From NCBI RefSeq assembly GCF_004005475.1, contig NZ_RZTZ01000006.1, positions 124,001 to 188,000 of the forward strand: DNA of 64,000 nucleotides, read 5' to 3'. Shown in pieces: positions 61,833 through 64,000 of this stretch. The translations under genes were made by a program, and so were the position numbers. The stretch comes from Niallia taxi. Lineage in GTDB: Bacteria > Bacillota > Bacilli > Bacillales > Cytobacillaceae. Numbering within the stretch: the stretch's first letter is position 1; each line of letters opens with the position of its first letter. The notes beneath the pieces were generated by a model. It searched no databases. It saw only the letters and a list, made by a program, of their open reading frames with translations, and had not been told where the DNA came from.

Positions 61833-62660
61833 CTATTCCTTAATAGACCCTCCAAGAATCCCTGATACAAAGTGCTTTTGAAGAATGAGGAAAACTATCA
61901 TAATTGGAAGTACAGAAATAGTTGTACCTAACATCAGTTGTCCATAATCGATTGAATTTAGGCCTGCAAGGGTAGATAACGCAACGGGAAGTGTATAGTT
62001 TTCTTGTGTTGTCATGACAATTAATGGCCACATAAAATTATTCCATTGGTGTGTAAACAAGAAAATACTGACTGCAGCCAAAGTAGGCTTCATGGTTGGT
62101 AACACTATCCTAAAAAATATATACAATTCCCCTGCCCCATCTATCCTAGCTGCTTCTAACAATGAATCTGGAATTCCCTTCATATTTTGCCTTATCAAAA
62201 AAATGGCAAAAGGATAGCAAATTTGTGGTAAAAGAACTGCTCGGTAGGTGTTAATCCAATCTAATGAACCAAATACTTGGAATAATGGAATGATTGTTGC
62301 TTGATATGGAATCATCATCGCAAGCAGGAAAGATGCAAAAATCAGATTATTTCCTTTAAATTTATATTTAGCAAAAGCATATCCTGCTGTCGAACAGACT
62401 AATAAACTCATAAGTACATAAATAATGGAAATGACAGATGAATTTAGAACTGCTTGAACAATATCAATCGATTCACTTAAGTTTTTATAGTTCTCAAATA
62501 AATAATTTCCTGGCACCAATTTAGGTGGAAAGGATAACACGTCCCCAGATGGGTTAGTAGCTCCTACTACCATCCAATAAAAAGGAGCTAGAGATATGAC
62601 AACCCCTATTAGTAGAAAAATGTGTAAAGACGTTTTTTTCAGCAATTTATGATTTCCCAT
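61833..62660 (-). CDS. Carbohydrate ABC transporter permease, MalG-type (GanQ-like)
   Basis: 275 residues with six membrane helices. The coupling EAA motif is in LLEAARIDGAGELYIFFRIVLPTMKP, and the N-terminus (LHIFLLIGVVISLAPFYWMVVGA) is typical of MalG. It pairs with the MalF-type protein just upstream, and their genes overlap by one base in TAATG. The ATPase is not in the operon segment seen, as is usual in Bacillus, where MsmX serves many such transporters. Confidence 0.92.
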   Translation of the reverse strand: MGNHKLLKKTSLHIFLLIGVVISLAPFYWMVVGATNPSGDVLSFPPKLVPGNYLFENYKNLSESIDIVQAVLNSSVISIIYVLMSLLVCSTAGYAFAKYKFKGNNLIFASFLLAMMIPYQATIIPLFQVFGSLDWINTYRAVLLPQICYPFAIFLIRQNMKGIPDSLLEAARIDGAGELYIFFRIVLPTMKPTLAAVSIFLFTHQWNNFMWPLIVMTTQENYTLPVALSTLAGLNSIDYGQLMLGTTISVLPIMIVFLILQKHFVSGILGGSIKE

Positions 62661-63583
62661 TAGTCATCCCTCACTACTTTAAATTGAATCCAAGAAAAGA
62701 ATGCAATAAATATTACAATTACATAAGCAATCGCAGAAGCATATCCAAAGTCAAAGTAACCAAAGGCCTGGTTGTATAAGTAGTAGGTTAAAGTAAGTGT
62801 CGCGTTGTTTGGTCCACCGCTTGTTAAATTATAAGGTTCATCAAACAATTGGAATGATCCAATTGTGGAGAGGATGAAAGTAAATAATAATACTGGCTTT
62901 AGTTGTGGAATCGTTATCGCAAAAAATTTACGAATTGAGCCTGCACCATCAATACTAGCCGCTTCATACAGACTGTGGGGGATACTTTGCAGCCCTGCGA
63001 GAAGAATGACCATATTATACCCCGTCCATCTCCAGGTGGTGACAACAATTAAGGAAACCCTTGCCCAAAATGGATCCGTTAACCAACCAACCTTCTCCAA
63101 CCCAATCGAGGCCAATAAATAATTGATTAATCCATAATCTGTATTTAACATAAGAACAAATATGACAGACGCTGCAACTAACGAAGTAACAGCAGGAGTG
63201 AAAAAGGCTACTCTGTAAAAGCCTTTCATTTTTAGTAATGTTGAATTAAGGAAAACAGCTAATATAACTGCTATAAGCAACATAATTGGAACTTGGACGA
63301 TTAAAATAATGAATGTATTTCCCAAAGCTTTATAAAATAGAGGGTCGCTAAACAGTCTAGTGTAATTTGCCAAACCAGAAAATGTAAACTCCCCCATAAC
63401 CTTTGTCTTAAAGCTCAGTAAGAAGGAAGCGATAATTGGATAAACGGTAAAAGCTAAAAACAGCAGAAGAGCTGGCCCAACAAAGAAATAGGGTGTACTT
63501 TTAGTGGTAAGCAGCTTTTTCTTCTTTTTAGGCTGTATAACGGCTTCCGACTCCTCTTTTAAAGAACGACCTGTTTGCAACAT
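62660..63583 (-). CDS. Carbohydrate ABC transporter permease, MalF-type (GanP-like)
   Basis: 307 residues from the ATG at 63583, where GGAGGA has the best spacing; starts at 63586 and 63589 are too near that site. Six helices are preceded by a basic cytosolic tail (QPKKKKKLLTTK). The EAA motif is in SLYEAASIDGAGSIRKFFAITIPQLKP. It forms the membrane channel with the MalG-type partner. Confidence 0.92.
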   Translation of the reverse strand: MLQTGRSLKEESEAVIQPKKKKKLLTTKSTPYFFVGPALLLFLAFTVYPIIASFLLSFKTKVMGEFTFSGLANYTRLFSDPLFYKALGNTFIILIVQVPIMLLIAVILAVFLNSTLLKMKGFYRVAFFTPAVTSLVAASVIFVLMLNTDYGLINYLLASIGLEKVGWLTDPFWARVSLIVVTTWRWTGYNMVILLAGLQSIPHSLYEAASIDGAGSIRKFFAITIPQLKPVLLFTFILSTIGSFQLFDEPYNLTSGGPNNATLTLTYYLYNQAFGYFDFGYASAIAYVIVIFIAFFSWIQFKVVRDD

Positions 63584-63608
63584 CATCACTCCTCCAAATA
63601 GTTAGAAT

Positions 63609-63638
63609 TAGACTAGGCGGACTAGTCCGCCTAGTCTA
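63609..63638 (-). repeat. 30-base perfect palindrome between binding-protein and permease genes
   Basis: TAGACTAGGCGGACT is followed at once by its exact reverse complement, giving a GC-rich hairpin in the 64-base gap. There is no minus-strand T run, so it should not end all transcription. Hairpins here usually protect the binding-protein mRNA so that it is made in excess over the permeases. Confidence 0.75.
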
Positions 63639-63647
63639 TTAGCTTTT

Positions 63648-64000
63648 TTATTCTGAGACTTCTATTCCTATTTGCTGCTTCGATTGCTTTTCCCCATCAA
63701 TTAACATTTGCTTCGCCGCTTTATCTTCTAGTAAAAACGCTTGAAATTCACTTGTCATGATTGATCTAACCTCTAGCTCAGCTGGAGCATGGTTAATCGG
63801 TTGAATGTCTGCTACTGTATCTGAAAAATTCTTAAAGAATGGTTTATTGTTAAAATACTCTTGGTTTTTCGTTAGGATTGGACTATCATATGCTTCTAAT
63901 AATGATGGGAATAACCCTCTATTTGTTAATCCTAGAATTTGCGAATCCACATCAGTTGTTGCAAATTCTGCAAACACGTAAGCAGCTACTTTATTCTCAG
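63648..64000 (-). CDS. Extracellular solute-binding protein of the carbohydrate ABC transporter, C-terminal part (cut by window edge)
   Basis: The frame stays open to the right edge; 117 residues of the C-terminus are visible, beginning ENKVAAYVFAEFATTDVDSQILGL. The pattern KVAAYVFAEFATT and GLTNRGLFPSLLEAYDSP is the C-terminal lobe of family 1 sugar-binding proteins (AYKFLEFLT-type helix followed by a proline/glycine loop). It is the first of the transporter genes seen and sits directly upstream of the two permeases and GH42. The signal peptide and lipobox would lie outside the window. Confidence 0.85.
   Translation of the reverse strand, partial: ENKVAAYVFAEFATTDVDSQILGLTNRGLFPSLLEAYDSPILTKNQEYFNNKPFFKNFSDTVADIQPINHAPAELEVRSIMTSEFQAFLLEDKAAKQMLIDGEKQSKQQIGIEVSE

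Overview
The window looks like chromosome of a low-GC, endospore-forming Bacillaceae-type Firmicute. Evidence: strong AGGAGG-type ribosome binding sites, sigma-A promoters, a seven-gene Mrp antiporter operon, PdxST with a divergent MocR regulator, an Amj lipid II flippase, a Spo0E-family relic and a C30-type carotenoid cluster. The genus cannot be fixed from the sequence alone. No prophage, plasmid or CRISPR signature is seen. The mobile-element traces are an IS110-like transposase relic and dispersed terminator-like repeats.

Layout. 1-4.9 kb: MMPL exporter (cut by the left edge), histidine phosphatase, Ktr/Trk potassium channel subunit, AraC regulator. 5.1-8.2 kb: a divergent operon of two Gfo/Idh oxidoreductases flanking a ThuA protein, probably under that AraC regulator. 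8.4-10.5 kb: MFS exporter and a divergent MerR regulator that share a 19-bp-spacer promoter. 10.8-17.2 kb: VOC protein, AAA ATPase, decayed small exported proteins, CBO0543 membrane protein, Amj, TRIC-type channel. 17.4-25.2 kb: carotenoid operon crtN-crtM-fni-CruF-like-acyltransferase-glycosyltransferase-CrtI-like, preceded by five copies of a TTATCA-N2-TGATAA palindrome; crtN carries an in-frame TGA. 25.5-30.2 kb: fructose-family PTS with an AlsE-like epimerase and a PRD regulator. 30.5-35.5 kb: nitroreductase with a TetR regulator, several small proteins (one a 33-residue microprotein), YitT, a STAS-like protein. 35.6-41.3 kb: mrpABCDEFG. 41.5-48 kb: AlsT-type symporter, pdxST/pdxR, GH18 protein. 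48.4-49.9 kb: 16 tRNA genes. 50-55.5 kb: PadR with a DUF2812 protein, hypotheticals, Arr rifamycin ADP-ribosyltransferase, VOC protein, broken spo0E-like gene. 55.9-64 kb: secreted GH5 beta-mannanase, MDR oxidoreductase, GH42 beta-galactosidase and a carbohydrate ABC transporter (cut by the right edge).

How genes work together. The carotenoid genes can build a C30 backbone (fni, crtM, crtN) and then hydrate, oxidise, glycosylate and acylate it, giving a polar membrane pigment, if the crtN stop codon is read through or is an error. The mannanase and the GH42/ABC locus form a polysaccharide and galactoside uptake zone, and the PTS/AlsE locus takes up and epimerises a hexose. Many genes are paired with their own regulators, whose operators can be read directly.

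Four genes appear disrupted: crtN (TGA), a spo0E-like gene (TAG), and two adjacent small exported proteins (single-base frameshifts). This may be real decay or may partly be sequence error; raw reads would decide.
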